Part shown: positions 39,779 through 50,400 of the stretch, in pieces | Layout of the letters: each line of letters opens with the position of its first letter | How positions within the stretch are numbered: position 1 is the first letter of the stretch | Source: a virus | Length of the DNA: 64,000 bases | Reading direction: 5' to 3' (one strand) | IMG/VR virus record: IMGVR_UViG_3300031957_002648 | Coordinates: 1 to 64,000 of that record | The notes under the pieces: model-generated | Database searches by the model: none | What the model saw: only the letters and a program-made list of their open reading frames with translations | Told to the model about the DNA's origin: nothing | Position numbers and translations under genes: made by a program

Positions 39779-40834
39779 TTAGAGTGCGTTGCCTCTCGGG
39801 AGAACTTCCTCTGGAAATACAAACTGCTCGTGTGGCTGATCTACTGGTGCCATCCATGCACGGAGCCCTTCGTTGAGCAAGATGTTCTTCGTGTAGAAGG
39901 TCTCAAATTCAGGATCTTCTGCTGCTCTAATTTCTTGAGAGACGAAATCGTAGGCACGAAGATTAAGAGCCAAGCCAATAATGCCAATGGAAGAAGTCCA
40001 GAGACCCATAACAGGAACAAAAAGCATAAAGAAATGCAACCAACGCTTATTGGAGAAGGCGATTCCAAAAATCTGGGACCAGAAACGATTGGCAGTAACC
40101 ATCGAATAGGTCTCTTCTTCTTGAGTAGGCTCGAATGCCTTGAAAGTATTTGATTGTTCACCGTCTTCATAAAGTGTGTTTTCTACAGTAGCACCGTGAA
40201 TAGCACAGAGCAGTGCTCCACCCAGTATACCAGCAACTCCCATCATGTGGAAGGGGTTGAGCGTCCAGTTGTGGAACCCTTGTAGGAACAACAGGAACCT
40301 GAAGATTGCTGCCACACCGAAGGAGGGAGCAAAGAACCAGGACGATTGTCCCAGAGGATAGATAAGAAAGACGCTGACAAAGACAGCGATGGGACCCGAA
40401 AAAGCAATCGCATTATAAGGACGGATTCCAACTAATCGAGCAATCTCAAACTGCCTGAGCATGAAACCTATGAGAGCAAAGGCTCCGTGGAGCGCCACAA
40501 AATTCCAGAGTCCGCCAAGTTGGAGCCAGCGGACGAAATCTCCCTGAGACTCAGGACCCCAAAGTAGAAGAAGAGAATGACCCATAGCGTCAGCAGGAGT
40601 TGACACAGCTGCCGTGAGGAAATTAGCGCCCTCAAGATAACTAGACGCCAATCCGTGGGTATACCAGCTTGTAACAAACGTCGTGCCAGTAAGCCAGCCA
40701 CCAATTGCCAGATAAGCAGTGGGAAAAAGTAATAGTCCAGACCAGCCCACAAATACAAAGCGGTCTCGTTTAAGCCAGTCATCGAGGACATCGAACCACC
40801 CCCTTTGCGGTATATTTAGTGTACTTGTTGTCAT
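39779..40834 (-). CDS. psbD: Photosystem II D2 protein
   Basis: Full-length D2 (351 residues), the partner of D1 in the photosystem II core: [16 protein letters not shown] near the N-terminus, G-C-x-type D2 helices, [13 protein letters not shown]-like end (here I-R-A-A-E-D-P-E-F) and L-P-R-G-N-A-L at the C-terminus. It would be placed in the thylakoid membrane to keep photosynthesis running during infection. Its ATG overlaps the stop of the small gene ahead. No intron. A terminator follows. Confidence 0.97.
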   Translation of the reverse strand: MTTSTLNIPQRGWFDVLDDWLKRDRFVFVGWSGLLLFPTAYLAIGGWLTGTTFVTSWYTHGLASSYLEGANFLTAAVSTPADAMGHSLLLLWGPESQGDFVRWLQLGGLWNFVALHGAFALIGFMLRQFEIARLVGIRPYNAIAFSGPIAVFVSVFLIYPLGQSSWFFAPSFGVAAIFRFLLFLQGFHNWTLNPFHMMGVAGILGGALLCAIHGATVENTLYEDGEQSNTFKAFEPTQEEETYSMVTANRFWSQIFGIAFSNKRWLHFFMLFVPVMGLWTSSIGIIGLALNLRAYDFVSQEIRAAEDPEFETFYTKNILLNEGLRAWMAPVDQPHEQFVFPEEVLPRGNAL

Positions 40835-40980
40835 TTTTTGTCTTCCAAAGTTTTGTTTGTAATGATGATCCTCTGACCATCGTGAGTAAATTGCAATTCG
40901 TCATCAGGATGCCACAGTAACTCTTCATACATATCATCGAGTTTCTGGATGTCCTTCCATAGTGCATCTGGATCAGGCAT
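40831..40980 (-). CDS. Small acidic protein upstream of psbD, 49 aa
   Basis: This small ORF's stop overlaps the psbD ATG (ATGA), and its own start overlaps the preceding gene by eight bases, so it is well supported. Product: [17 protein letters not shown], then [21 protein letters not shown] do not recognise it. Translation of psbD is probably coupled to it. Confidence 0.68.
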   Translation of the reverse strand: MPDPDALWKDIQKLDDMYEELLWHPDDELQFTHDGQRIIITNKTLEDKK

Positions 40981-41293
40981 GATGACCTCTAAGCTCAGGG
41001 TTTGGTTGTGACTTAGTTAGGTCCCTACGGGATTGGTTTTTAATAATAATGAAAGCATCTTTATTATACTTACGAGTGCCAATCGGTGACTGCCACTTCT
41101 TATTGTACTCTTCGCCAACATCAATACCAGATACAGATGTACCACCAATCTCTACATCAATCTCGTCAGTTGATTCCCAACCTAGAGTCTTGATTGTTGC
41201 TTGTACTGTGTCCATGATACCGCCTTCTTTCCAGGCAAAGTATTGTGGATCATCTTCCATAACGTGTTCTTCAGGATCGAGTTTACCAATCAT
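40973..41293 (-). CDS. Hypothetical protein between psbA and psbD, 106 aa
   Basis: I start at the ATG at 41293; the frame goes on only to a TTG. The product is acidic: M-I-G-K-L-D-P-E-E-H-V-M-E-D-D-P-Q-Y-F-A-W-K-E-G, then V-Q-A-T-I-K-T-L-G-W, V-G-E-E-Y-N-K-K-W and a basic C-terminus. It follows the psbA terminator and leads into the psbD unit. Function unknown. Confidence 0.7.
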   Translation of the reverse strand: MIGKLDPEEHVMEDDPQYFAWKEGGIMDTVQATIKTLGWESTDEIDVEIGGTSVSGIDVGEEYNKKWQSPIGTRKYNKDAFIIIKNQSRRDLTKSQPNPELRGHHA

Positions 41294-41340
41294 AATAATA
41301 CCACACAAAGTAAAGGAAGTGCAATAGATGAAATACCTAT

Positions 41341-41368
41341 AAAAAACCCCGCCACATGAGTGACGGGG
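41341..41368 (-). terminator. psbA intrinsic terminator
   Basis: On the minus strand CCCCGTCAC-TCAT-GTGGCGGGG makes a 9-bp stem with one wobble pair, followed by six T. It lies just beyond the psbA stop. Confidence 0.92.
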
Positions 41369-41389
41369 TGAAAACTACCGTCAGGCATA

Positions 41390-42469
41390 TCAGCCGATAG
41401 TAGGTGCAGTTAGAGCAACAGGAGTGGACTCAACAGCAGCAAGGTCGAGAGGGAAGTTGTGAGCATTACGCTCATGCATGACTTCCATACCAAGACCAGC
41501 ACGGTTGAGGACATCAGCCCAAGTGTTGAGGACTTTACCCTGACCGTCCATAATGGACTGGTTGAAGTTGAAACCGTTCAGGTTGAAGGCCATGGTGCTA
41601 ACACCAAGTGCAGTGAACCAGATACCAACGACAGGCCATGCTGCGAGGAAGAAGTGCAGTGAACGGGAGTTGTTGAAGGATGCGTATTGGAAGATTAGGC
41701 GACCGAAGTAACCGTGAGCGGCTACAATGTTGTAGGTCTCTTCTTCTTGTCCGAACTTATATCCGTAGTTCTGGGATTCGTTCTCAGTCGTCTCTCGAAC
41801 GAGAGAAGACGTAACCAGACTTCCGTGCATAGCACTAAACAGAGAGCCACCAAATACCCCAGCAACACCGAGCATATGGAAGGGATGCATGAGAATATTG
41901 TGTTCAGCCTGGAAGACGAGCATGTAGTTGAACGTTCCAGAGATTCCCAAAGGCATTGCGTCAGAGAAGGAACCTTGACCGAAAGGATAAACAAGGAAGA
42001 CCGCAGAAGCAGCAGCAACAGGAGCGGAGTAAGCAACACAGATCCAAGGACGCATCCCCAGACGATAAGAGAGTTCCCATTCGCGACCCATGTAAGCATA
42101 GATACCGATAAGGAAGTGGAAGACAACTAGTTGGAAAGGACCACCGTTGTAGAGCCATTCGTCAAGCGAAGCGGCTTCCCAGATGGGATAGAAATGAAGT
42201 CCAATAGCATTGGACGAAGGGACAACAGCACCAGAGATGATGTTGTTACCGTACATCAGAGAACCAGCGACGGGTTCACGGATGCCGTCGATGTCCACTG
42301 GGGGAGCACCGATGAAGGCGATGATGAAACAGGTTGTAGCAGCAAGTAGGCAAGGAATCATCAGGACTCCGAACCAGCCTACATAGAGGCGATTGTTGGT
42401 TGAAGTTACCCAGTTGCAGAACTGTTCCCAAGTATTCGATTGTTGTTGACGTGAAAGAGTAGCAGACAT
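41390..42469 (-). CDS. psbA: Photosystem II D1 protein
   Basis: Full-length D1, 359 residues, from the ATG at 42469 (M-S-A-T-L-S-R); a frame upstream has only a TTG. It contains all D1 landmarks, such as [11 protein letters not shown] near 57-66, E130 in G-R-E-W-E (the residue typical of high-light D1), G-S-F-S-D and [12 protein letters not shown] with a C-terminal extension of 16 residues. No group I intron interrupts it, unlike some cyanophage psbA genes. It has its own promoter, a 160-base structured leader and a terminator. Confidence 0.98.
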   Translation of the reverse strand: MSATLSRQQQSNTWEQFCNWVTSTNNRLYVGWFGVLMIPCLLAATTCFIIAFIGAPPVDIDGIREPVAGSLMYGNNIISGAVVPSSNAIGLHFYPIWEAASLDEWLYNGGPFQLVVFHFLIGIYAYMGREWELSYRLGMRPWICVAYSAPVAAASAVFLVYPFGQGSFSDAMPLGISGTFNYMLVFQAEHNILMHPFHMLGVAGVFGGSLFSAMHGSLVTSSLVRETTENESQNYGYKFGQEEETYNIVAAHGYFGRLIFQYASFNNSRSLHFFLAAWPVVGIWFTALGVSTMAFNLNGFNFNQSIMDGQGKVLNTWADVLNRAGLGMEVMHERNAHNFPLDLAAVESTPVALTAPTIG

Positions 42470-42490
42470 TAGTTTGAACAAAAAAGTAAG

Positions 42491-42589
42491 ACCATCAGGG
42501 AAATGGTGGAGTTACTATTTCCTGTCACCCTTAGACAGGATATGAGAGACGTGCTTTATACACCCTATAGGTCTCGGTTTACGGGGTGT
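42491..42589 (-). promoter_or_regulatory. psbA leader with three hairpins
   Basis: The psbA 5' leader can form ACACCC/GGGTGT (42560-42565 with 42584-42589), TCCTGTC/GACAGGA (42520-42526 with 42534-42540) and ACCAT/ATGGT (42491-42495 with 42503-42507). The last lies 22 bases before the start codon. No clear Shine-Dalgarno precedes the ATG. Confidence 0.55.
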
Positions 42590-42636
42590 TACAATGGATT
42601 AAAAACCGTTACGTTTCTTAACCCGTTGACCTATTT

Positions 42637-42665
42637 AGTATAGTACGGTTTTCTACCCTCGTCAA
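42637..42665 (-). promoter_or_regulatory. Sigma70 promoter for psbA
   Basis: TTGACG (42660-42665), 17 bases, TATACT (42637-42642) on the minus strand, about 165 bases before the psbA start. Confidence 0.8.
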
Positions 42666-42670
42666 GGCCC

Positions 42671-43213
42671 CTAGACCCAAACTACGTTTGATTCTGATAG
42701 GAAACCAGGAGGTGTGTCGTATTGCAACTGTACATCGACCTCATCAATGTTAAATCCACGTCTTCGCGCTGGGTTTCCACCAGAGCCGCCGGTCTGTTCA
42801 AGAAAGACTTCTAACTCCGATCCATTTTGAAGTGCTAAGATACTTGCATCAAAGTTAAATGTAATATCATTAAAAGCTGTTCCTGCTGGTAAGGTAGTAA
42901 TTGTAGAACTTGCCCGAACTGTTTTATTTCCTAAACCATCATCCTCTTGTATTCCAATTGAATAAGTAGGATTATTTGGAGCTAAGTCTGTTCTTTGAAA
43001 TCTAACTCTAGCTGTTTGTAGTCCTACTCCAGTCCGAAGATCTCCAGGTGGTGTAGGAAACGAAACTGCGAGTCTGATATCACCAGATCCAGACCAATTA
43101 ACTGTGGCTCCATCTGGAGTATCAACACCACTATCAATATCAGTTACTACACCCGTTAAATTTGTGAGTTCAGTAATAGCATCTGGAACTAAAGTAATAA
43201 AAGCAAGTGCCAT
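42671..43213 (-). CDS. Virion-associated beta protein, 180 aa
   Basis: Residues 1-50 and 60-110 alternate like a jelly-roll (A-T-V-N-W-S-G-S-G-D-I-R-L-A-V-S-F-P-T). It has no signal peptide or His tip. It is the last of six structural genes that begin at 60645, ending next to the psbA promoter. It may be a fibre or head decoration protein, but I know no family. Confidence 0.6.
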   Translation of the reverse strand: MALAFITLVPDAITELTNLTGVVTDIDSGVDTPDGATVNWSGSGDIRLAVSFPTPPGDLRTGVGLQTARVRFQRTDLAPNNPTYSIGIQEDDGLGNKTVRASSTITTLPAGTAFNDITFNFDASILALQNGSELEVFLEQTGGSGGNPARRRGFNIDEVDVQLQYDTPPGFLSESNVVWV

Positions 43214-43215
43214 AA

Positions 43216-44511
43216 TTAACGATGAACTAAACGAAGAGCTACGGTTACTAGTGAAACCCCAGATGCAGAATCAACTTCAAACTCTAGAATGTCTCTTGCA
43301 CTCAAGGTTGTTGTCCATGTTGTGAGTGTAAGGTCTTCTGCTTTTTGCGCCGCAGAAAGAGTTGGAAGTTCTGTTCCTGCAATAGAGGCTGTTGTTGGGA
43401 AGTTAGTAAACGTAGCTCTATTTACATCAACAACAATACTACCACTTGCATTTGCAATCACAGTCCATCCAGTGACGGTATAATCAGCATCAATTACAAC
43501 GTGTCCTTTGATTCCTGTCGTAATGTCAGCACCATCACCATCAATAATAAAGTTTAAAGTTTTTGTGTTCGATACGAATGACGCTGCACCCGTTCCATCA
43601 AACTGAAGAACTTCGTTAGCAGCTCCGACTGTCGCTGGAAGTGTTATTGTGTAGTCTGCGGAAGGATTATCAAACTTAATTGCACCATAGTTTGTGCCAG
43701 TGGCATTATAAAAACGAAGAGACGTATTGTTTAAGATATCAATAAAGGTTGCATCAAGATTAATCTCAGTCGATGCAGTATTGGAAATTGTATTTCCATC
43801 AAGTCTAAGACTATCAACATCTAATAGTCCAGTGGTGATAATACCAGTAGAATTAATTTGTTCCACAGAAAGGGTATTACTTACCTGATCATATGCAAAT
43901 GCTGCCTCACCTGTGAAGGTTCCTCCAACATTATATTGAACCTCTCCATTACCTGCACCGCCAGGGTTTTGTGTGGTTCCTGAAGGAGGAATACCCCATG
44001 CAGTATCAGCCTCTGTAGCAGAAACTGGTGGTTGTAAGATAAGAGCATCACCTGCATTACCAATGCTGGATGGTAGATTAATCTTAATGTTTTGAGCTAA
44101 ATTAGTAGATGCTCCAAGAGCAACATACTCCCCACCATTACCATCTTCAAATCTAATCTCATTGCCATCAGAGATGTAAAGATGAGTGCCATCTGTCGTG
44201 GCAGCCATACCAGCAAGAGTTGCTCCACCATCATTATATTGTATCTGTGTATCAGAACCACCTGGAGCTGCCGATACAGTCGTGAATGTAGTAACACCAC
44301 TTGCTTCAATTGAAAGCACTTGGCCCACTGTTCCAAGTTCCTCTGGGAGAGTTAATGTATATCCTGTCCCTATTCTAATATCATCTGGTGCTTTTAAATT
44401 GATAGATTTATTACCAGAACCATCGTCAAGTTGAACCGTTCCACCAGCACCGGCAACACCACCAACAACTTCAGGATACTTTAATATCTGACCTCTACTT
44501 AATTCAGCCAT
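43216..44511 (-). CDS. Tail-fibre-like structural protein, 431 aa
   Basis: N-terminus: M-A-E-L-S-R-G-Q-I-L-K-Y-P-E-V-V-G-G. The rest is Gly/Thr-rich beta sequence with L-R-L-D-G-N-T-I-S-N and Y-G-A-I-K-F-D-N-P-S-A-D-Y-T-I-T-L, which often repeats in cyanophage fibre proteins. The stop of the upstream gene overlaps its ATG. Likely a fibre subunit or adaptor. Confidence 0.65.
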   Translation of the reverse strand: MAELSRGQILKYPEVVGGVAGAGGTVQLDDGSGNKSINLKAPDDIRIGTGYTLTLPEELGTVGQVLSIEASGVTTFTTVSAAPGGSDTQIQYNDGGATLAGMAATTDGTHLYISDGNEIRFEDGNGGEYVALGASTNLAQNIKINLPSSIGNAGDALILQPPVSATEADTAWGIPPSGTTQNPGGAGNGEVQYNVGGTFTGEAAFAYDQVSNTLSVEQINSTGIITTGLLDVDSLRLDGNTISNTASTEINLDATFIDILNNTSLRFYNATGTNYGAIKFDNPSADYTITLPATVGAANEVLQFDGTGAASFVSNTKTLNFIIDGDGADITTGIKGHVVIDADYTVTGWTVIANASGSIVVDVNRATFTNFPTTASIAGTELPTLSAAQKAEDLTLTTWTTTLSARDILEFEVDSASGVSLVTVALRLVHR

Positions 44512-47429
44512 TACGCTTGTGCCTCCGTCCAGGATAGAATAATGTCAATGTCTGCTGTCTGACCACTATTATTCCTAATGACCAGAGCTAGAGTCTCTGG
44601 ACCATCAGGATAAACATAATTTCCTCCAAGAATAGAATTCTGAAGTTCTTTCACTTCTTGATTAACTTTAAAGTCAACTGTTCCTGAAGAGTTTAAGAAT
44701 CTAAACAGAACTTGACCATCTGTAGGAAGAGTTGTAGTAGTGTTCTCATACTGTGCAAATGATGGTTGAGATGCAACAAGACCACCGGCAATAGTAACCT
44801 CATTGCAATTTAACCAAGTAATGTCTGCTAAATTCCTTGGATTTAATATTGCAGCAATTTCTAAATTCCTTCCTTGTGGGTTGCCAATCTGAACAGACCG
44901 TATCTTAGTGATAGATCTATTGGTAACTTCCCTTTGGCCATATTCTCCAGGAAGACTATCACTCACAGATGGAGCTGGTCTGAATAAAAGAACTGTCTGA
45001 GTTGAGGAAGATGGGAAGTTGGCAATAGTTTTTGAAAGTGTGAACACATATCCGTCGTCCTCGTCAAACGTACCATCCATAATTACGGATGATCCCCAGT
45101 GTGAAATGTTTGGAGAAAACCTACTCATAAGTATAACACCAGTTCCAACTGGATGATCATATGAATTGTTTCCGCTACCATCACCAAAACGTTCTCCAGC
45201 AGAGAAAGATCTATTTTGACCTGCCATCCATGCGGTATATGATGTAGCTGTCGTCACTCCAGTTAGTTGATTTCCAGTTTTACCGGTGTAACTCATAATT
45301 TCATTACGAATAGTACCGCTTTGGTTGCTAGTCAAATAAACATACTCTGGATAAGTTGCTGATGGTGTGGGGAATCTAGATGCATCCTTAAGATTAAGAA
45401 CAGATGTTGTCAATCCAGTTGCAACGGTAAGAGGAGACCCATGATCTCCATTAGAAATTTCATATTTAGTTGGAAGATTTCCACTTCTCATATAAGCTTC
45501 AATATTTCTATTGTTATTGGCAATTCTATGTGCAATAATCCAGTCTCCCAAAGGACCACGAATCATATAGTCAACATGTCCGGCACCATACCAAGAGTAT
45601 TGAATACCAACCATCTGCATTAGAATTGTTGACCCATACAAAGGCATTTTGTATCCTGATGGGCCGGTTCCATCCAACTTATCAAAGTTGAAAAGCCTCT
45701 GTGGAATTCTTTCTTCTTTTACTTTTGTTGCTTGAACATTTGATACTGTTACCCCTCTGAATGAAGGAGAGATGTGCAGTTCTGTATCACTAGTGATAGA
45801 TGTCACAAAGTAAGCTCCACCTCTAATCTGAATACAGTCACCAACGGTCAACTGCTCAGTAAATTTTGTTGGGGTTCCTCCTTGAGTAACTGTGGTGATT
45901 CCAGTAGTGACATCAATAGTTCCGGCTAGTTGGTAAGTAGAAGATCTCTTAACAACATTTATCTCTTGACCATCATACTCCCAATATACTCCATTGAGAT
46001 CATCAAACATTCCAGTCTTAATTGTACTTCCTGTCCAAGTATTGATTCCAACAGTAGTAAAATCGCTAAAAATAGCAGGAGTTGCTGCTGGTGTCGCAAT
46101 GGCATCTACAACAAATGTATATGCGTCTTCAATTCTTTTTACTAGATACGTTCCATCATATCCAGATGTTTCAATACCATCAATCTCAATGCCAATGCCC
46201 GTTTGAAGACCATGTTCAATCTGTGTTTTAAATTCAATTTCTCCTAGTCCAGAATCATAATCAGCCTGTCTTAAATCATAAACTGGATTAAATAAGACGC
46301 CCGTACTATAGTTAATTGCCTTTCCAGACTGATATCTGAAGTAACGCTTAGTCTGTCTCTTTGCAGTTTGTCCTGCTACTGGTAGTCCAACACCTACCTC
46401 TACACCACCATCAAATGGTCTATGCGTAAAGATTGAATCATTTAATGCAAATAATGAAGTTGTCTCTAAACTAATACCACCAGTTGCATCAGCTTGAATA
46501 TCAAAATCAAACTCTGTTCCAGATGTAACTGTACTGATAAAGAACCTACCATCATAAGGTTGAGCCCCAGTGTTGCTATCTACAAATACAATTGGACTGC
46601 CCGGAAATAATCCATGTTCTTGTGTAGTAGTAAGTGAAATTGTTCCAGCTGCATTTCCAGTGGCAGTTTGAATTGCAATTGCTGATTCGGAATATGCAGC
46701 ACCAACTTTAACTTGTGTATAAGGAGTGTTTATAGTTCCTGCTGCGACAACACCCTTGGCTTTGTAAACAGATGTTGTTCCTGTATCATTAAACGGAATA
46801 AAAATTCCTTCAGCATCCCTCTCATTATCCAATCCACTAACTTCAATTGCAGTGATAGTAAGTCCAATTCCAGGACTAGCGACTGCATAGGTGACGGTAA
46901 TGTTGGAGAAAGGTGAAGCTCCATCACTGGAAATTGAGGTTATATCTTCCTGAGGACCTTCATAGGTATAGAATGAGGGTTTTCCTCTATTAACTCCAAG
47001 ATTCTGCCATTTAGTATCTTGAAGTCCATATTCAAAGTCGGCATCAATCAAAGACTGTGGATTAGATACTTTAATTCTTTCTACCGCATCGACTGCAGCA
47101 TCAAACGGCCTAATTGTTAAACCTCTTAACTCATCCTCATAGTAAACTAACAGACGATCATTGTCTGCCATTCCGGCACCGGCAGTATCAAAATCAAATG
47201 TAAAAGTACAAGTGCCATCAAGTGAATATGGGAAGTCAGCATCCTGACCTAGAGGCAAATGCTCATGCTGTCTAGTGGCACCTTTTCCAAGAGTTCCCGT
47301 TGCAAAAATAATAGTCTCACGAGTAACATTGATAACTGCGAGAAGAGCTTCAAGTTCAATGTGACCAGGGACTTTTAAAGTCCCTGCCGAAGCATCAAAT
47401 ACATATCTTTCTTCTTGTCTTTTTGCCAT
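44511..47429 (-). CDS. Large fibre or baseplate structural protein, 972 aa
   Basis: A beta-rich protein beginning M-A-K-R-Q-E-E-R-Y-V-F-D-A-S-A-G, with T-Q-E-H-G-L-F-P-G-S-P-I-V-F-V and E-F-K-T-Q-I-E-H-G-L-Q-T-G-I-G repeats (H-G-L-x-x-G modules) and R-Q-T-K-R-Y-F-R-Y-Q-S-G-K-A in the middle. H-G-L-x-x-G modules also occur in the 2006- and 1729-residue proteins, so these three are built of shared parts. Possibly a proximal fibre or adaptor. Confidence 0.65.
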   Translation of the reverse strand: MAKRQEERYVFDASAGTLKVPGHIELEALLAVINVTRETIIFATGTLGKGATRQHEHLPLGQDADFPYSLDGTCTFTFDFDTAGAGMADNDRLLVYYEDELRGLTIRPFDAAVDAVERIKVSNPQSLIDADFEYGLQDTKWQNLGVNRGKPSFYTYEGPQEDITSISSDGASPFSNITVTYAVASPGIGLTITAIEVSGLDNERDAEGIFIPFNDTGTTSVYKAKGVVAAGTINTPYTQVKVGAAYSESAIAIQTATGNAAGTISLTTTQEHGLFPGSPIVFVDSNTGAQPYDGRFFISTVTSGTEFDFDIQADATGGISLETTSLFALNDSIFTHRPFDGGVEVGVGLPVAGQTAKRQTKRYFRYQSGKAINYSTGVLFNPVYDLRQADYDSGLGEIEFKTQIEHGLQTGIGIEIDGIETSGYDGTYLVKRIEDAYTFVVDAIATPAATPAIFSDFTTVGINTWTGSTIKTGMFDDLNGVYWEYDGQEINVVKRSSTYQLAGTIDVTTGITTVTQGGTPTKFTEQLTVGDCIQIRGGAYFVTSITSDTELHISPSFRGVTVSNVQATKVKEERIPQRLFNFDKLDGTGPSGYKMPLYGSTILMQMVGIQYSWYGAGHVDYMIRGPLGDWIIAHRIANNNRNIEAYMRSGNLPTKYEISNGDHGSPLTVATGLTTSVLNLKDASRFPTPSATYPEYVYLTSNQSGTIRNEIMSYTGKTGNQLTGVTTATSYTAWMAGQNRSFSAGERFGDGSGNNSYDHPVGTGVILMSRFSPNISHWGSSVIMDGTFDEDDGYVFTLSKTIANFPSSSTQTVLLFRPAPSVSDSLPGEYGQREVTNRSITKIRSVQIGNPQGRNLEIAAILNPRNLADITWLNCNEVTIAGGLVASQPSFAQYENTTTTLPTDGQVLFRFLNSSGTVDFKVNQEVKELQNSILGGNYVYPDGPETLALVIRNNSGQTADIDIILSWTEAQA

Positions 47430-47438
47430 TGTACTTTT

Positions 47439-50400
47439 TTATCCGAAAATAATAGCGTTAATGATGGATGTCTCTTGGGTAACATATGCAACAGATGGTG
47501 CAATCGTCAATCCGTAGATGATTCCGAAGAATGCTGCCCCAGCTCTTGGTGCCTCAGCAAAATTCAGTGTAATTGGATCCGTTGTTCGATCAGTACCACC
47601 ACTTATATAGTATCCAACTTGTTGGAGAACATCAGGTTGTTGAACGATACCGCCAACGGAGATTAGTAATCTGGCAGAGGTTGTTATTTCACTATTTAGG
47701 TAGTTAGTGCCATCCGTTGAAAGAGTAAATTGCGTTGTAATACCATTGAATCCACTAGAAATATCATCTGCAAATTTAAACTCAGTAACATTTTGAGCAG
47801 TGAGAATTCCAACTACATTTAGATTTCCACCAATTCTAGCGTCACCACCTACATCTAGAAGCTCTTGGGGATTGGCACTACCAATACCAACAGAAGCAAT
47901 GCCTGCGTTTCCGGGTAAGAAATTATAGAATGCGGTTAGAATTGTTCCACCGACACCAACATTGAACTGGTCAAATACTGTGGCAGAAGTTCCAACAAAG
48001 TTGGTAACAACACCCGTGACTGCATAGAGTTCTTGAGTATCGACAACGGTAGAGAATAAGTTTGTGGTTCTCAGATCAGTAACTACACCAGTGACGGCCT
48101 GTAGAGTTTGTAGATCTCCAACACTGTAGTAAGCGTTGGTTCCACTCAGGTCGGTAACAACACCAGCAACAGCTTGAAGTGTTTGTAGATCTCCAACACT
48201 GTAGTAAGCGTTGGTTCCACTCAGGTCGGTGATGACGCCAGCAACACCTTGGAGAGTTTGGAAGTCACCAGTTGTGTAGTATGCATTAGATCCACTGAGA
48301 TCCGTTACAACACCAGCCACACCTTGCAGAGTTTGGAAGTCGCCAACACTGTAGTATGCATTAGTACCTGACAGATCAGTAACAACACCAGCAACTCCTT
48401 GAAGTGTCTGAGCATCTACGACACTATAGAAAGCATTGGTTCCACTTAGATCAGTAACGACACCAGATACAGCTTGGAGTGTTTGTAGATCTCCAACACT
48501 GTAGTATGCATTGGTTCCACTTAGATCAGTAACGACACCTGTAAGTCCCTGAAGCGTCTGAGCGTCAACTACATCATAGAATGCATTAGTACCGGAGAGA
48601 TCCGTTACGACACCTACAACTCCCTGAAGTGTTTGAGCATCAACAACATTATAGAATGCGTTAGTACCGGAGAGATCCGTTACAACACCAGTGACGGCTT
48701 GAAGTGTTTGGAAGTCACCAACACTGTAGTATGCATTAGTACCGGAGAGATCCGTTACGACACCAGCAACACCTTGGAGAGTCTGTGCATCAACTACGCT
48801 GTAGTAAGCGTTAGTACCACTTAGGTCAGTTACGACACCAGCAACTCCTTGAAGTGTCTGAGCATCAACTACATTATAGAATGCGTTAGTACCGCTAAGA
48901 TCAGTTACAACACCAGTTACAGCCTGAAGTAGTTGTGCATCCAGAGTATTGACAAACAAAGAATTGTCAATATTCAGATTGGTAATAATACCAGAGACTG
49001 CATTAAGTGTGGTGATACCTGCATACTGAATATATGCATCAGTTGCAATGAATCCAAAGGTAGTAAGAATACCAGAGATAACTAGATCATTAACCTCAAG
49101 TTGATTGAGAGTTGTAATTCCAGTGACCTCAAGGTTTCCACCAACAGCTCCATCACCATCAATGACAAGGGATGGTGTCTCAACTGGTCCTTCAAATGTA
49201 GATGGACCAGTGACGAATAGATTATTAGTAGTTACTACACCTGTTGCTTCTAAAGTCTCACCAACAAATCTAAGTGCAGTAACAATTCCAGTAAAGTCTC
49301 CGTTACCATCGCTGCTGATTGTAACAGCAATACCAATGGTAGGATCTCCTACATTCAATCCAACTCTTGCAGTAACAAGGCCAATCGAGTCTACATTTCT
49401 GACATCTTCATAAGTGAGAACTCCACCAACTGCCAAGTCACCTGTGACAGTTAGATCCTGAGTAATTGTTGCGAATCCATTGACCTGAAGGCCTCCTTGA
49501 ACTGTTACATCAGTAGAAGTTAATGTCGTTACTACACCAGAAACTCCTTGTAGAGTCTGAGCATCAACAACATTATAGAATGCATTAGTACCAGACAGAT
49601 CCGTAATTACTCCAACAACTCCTTGTAGAGTCTGGAAGTCACCAACACTATAGAAAGCATTTGTTCCACTCAGATCTGTAATTACACCAGACACACCCTG
49701 AAGTAGTTGTGCATCCAGAGTATTAACGAAGAGTGTATTATCAATGTTTAGATCAGTTATAACACCAGAGACTGCATTAAGTGTCTGAACATCTACAGTG
49801 TTGTAGAAAGCATTAGTACCAGACAGGTCAGTAACAACACCGGTAACTGCATATAACTCCTGTGTATCAACTACATTAGAGAATATATTGGTGGTGTTTA
49901 AATCGGTAATTGTTGCAGCGGTGCCAGTGAAGTTTGTAATTACACCACTAACTGCATATAGCTCCTGAGTATCAACAACTGTGGAGAATATATTGGTGGT
50001 GTTTAGATCGGTAATTGTTGATGCAGTGCTAGTAAAGTTTGTGATTACACCAGACACACCCTGAAGTAGTTGTGCATCCAGAGTATTAACGAAAAGTGTA
50101 TTATCAATATTCAGGTTAGTAATAATACCAGAGACTGCATTTAAAGTCTGGAAGTCACCAATGTTATAGAATGCATTGGTTCCATTTAGATCTGTGATAG
50201 TACCGGTGCCAGCATTGATGTTTCCATTGAATGCGTTGGCAGTAACAACACCAAGAACATTTACATCACCTTCAATAAGAACTTGTCCGGTGAGAGTGGT
50301 GAGTCCTACAACATCTAGAGCCGTGACGGAAGCAATACCACCGATAACACTAGTGGCAACTCCAGATAATTCAGAGAAGTCTGCTGATTGAGCTTCTTGT

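Noticed and set aside
40779-40967. A 62-codon minus-strand frame upstream of psbD
   Set aside because: It overlaps psbD and the better supported 49-residue gene, with Lys/Cys-rich shadow composition.
41390-42469. A group I intron in psbA
   Set aside because: The D1 reading frame is complete and uninterrupted.
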